From Roseimaritima sp. (GTDB lineage: Bacteria > Planctomycetota > Planctomycetia > Pirellulales > Pirellulaceae), in contig SLFV01000521.1 in the NCBI GenBank assembly GCA_007124075.1, forward strand, positions 1-15,323: DNA of 15,323 nt, written 5' to 3'. This document shows positions 15,208 through 15,323 of this stretch, piece by piece (positions within the stretch are counted from its first letter, which is position 1; each line of letters opens with the position of its first letter). Both the position numbers and the translations under genes were made by a program. A model generated the notes under the pieces. It made no database searches. It saw only the letters and a program-made list of their open reading frames with translations, and was not told the origin of the DNA.

Positions 15208-15323
15208 CTACTTGCTTTGAAAGAAGTCATGGAATGCTTGGCGGTCACCGGGCGTTGTTAATGCCACAACTACCGCCGCCAGCGCGGAAGCCCCCAAATC
15301 CCAAATAAATGGACTGAGCCCTA
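15208..15323 (-). CDS. Possible 3' end of an upstream gene, cut by the window edge
   Basis: On the minus strand a frame is open from the right edge (first full codon 15321-15319) to a TAG at 15210-15208, giving 37 residues. It contains the hydrophobic run [11 protein letters not shown] and ends in a polar tail, HDFFQSK, like the C-terminal membrane anchor of a protein. Its stop lies 4 bases before the preferred sulfatase ATG at 15203, the spacing expected inside an operon. An open run of this length can also arise by chance, and no family can be recognised from so short a piece. Confidence 0.35.
   Translation of the reverse strand, partial: GLSPFIWDLGASALAAVVVALTTPGDRQAFHDFFQSK

Overview
The window looks like chromosomal DNA of a planctomycete, most likely from the Pirellula/Rhodopirellula side of the phylum. 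This is inferred from gene content: a very large secreted protein of the 'PVC-type' dehydrogenase plus CxxCH haem family, a secreted iduronate-sulfatase-like enzyme with a C-x-A-x-R maturation motif, and a fused GldF-GldG exporter next to a DUF4340 protein. No RNA genes, insertion sequences, CRISPR arrays or phage genes are visible. Coding density is high.

Layout. Two genes read rightwards: a secreted glycerophosphodiester phosphodiesterase (17-835) and a secreted dipeptidyl-peptidase-IV-like S9 peptidase (989-3160). They meet a long leftward cluster tail to tail, with a 46-base gap. In transcription order the leftward genes are: an ABC ATPase of the GldA type (13371-12616), a fused ABC-2 permease/GldG auxiliary protein (12545-9654), a DUF4340 membrane-anchored protein with a long acidic tract (9567-7606), a PVC-type sugar-dehydrogenase/HEAT/cytochrome protein (about 7516-4520) and a DUF5690-like MFS transporter (4496-3207). 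Gaps between them are 70, 86, about 89 and 23 bases, so they could form one five-gene transcription unit. A candidate promoter with a perfect 7-bp inverted repeat across its -10 element lies just upstream of the ATPase gene.

Further upstream, also leftward, is a sulfatase gene (15203-13728). It is separated from the ABC cluster by about 356 bases holding a convincing intrinsic terminator for the sulfatase transcript. At the right edge an open frame with a hydrophobic stretch stops 4 bases before the preferred sulfatase start; it may be the tail of another leftward gene cut by the window edge.

How the genes may work together. The ATPase, the permease/GldG fusion and the DUF4340 protein form the known Gld-like ABC exporter module (GldA, GldF, GldG plus DUF4340), whose substrate is unknown outside Bacteroidetes gliding. 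The PVC-type protein and the MFS transporter are only 23 bases apart and plausibly act as a pair: periplasmic oxidation of a carbohydrate-like compound and its transport. The sulfatase, GDPD and DPP-IV are secreted hydrolases that release sulfate, glycerol phosphate and dipeptides, fitting a marine polymer-degrading lifestyle. No clearly new system is proven. The most unusual items are the GldFG fusion with an extra N-terminal helix, the acidic DUF4340 protein, the operator-like dyad, and the link of the Gld-like module to a PVC-type cytochrome and transporter.
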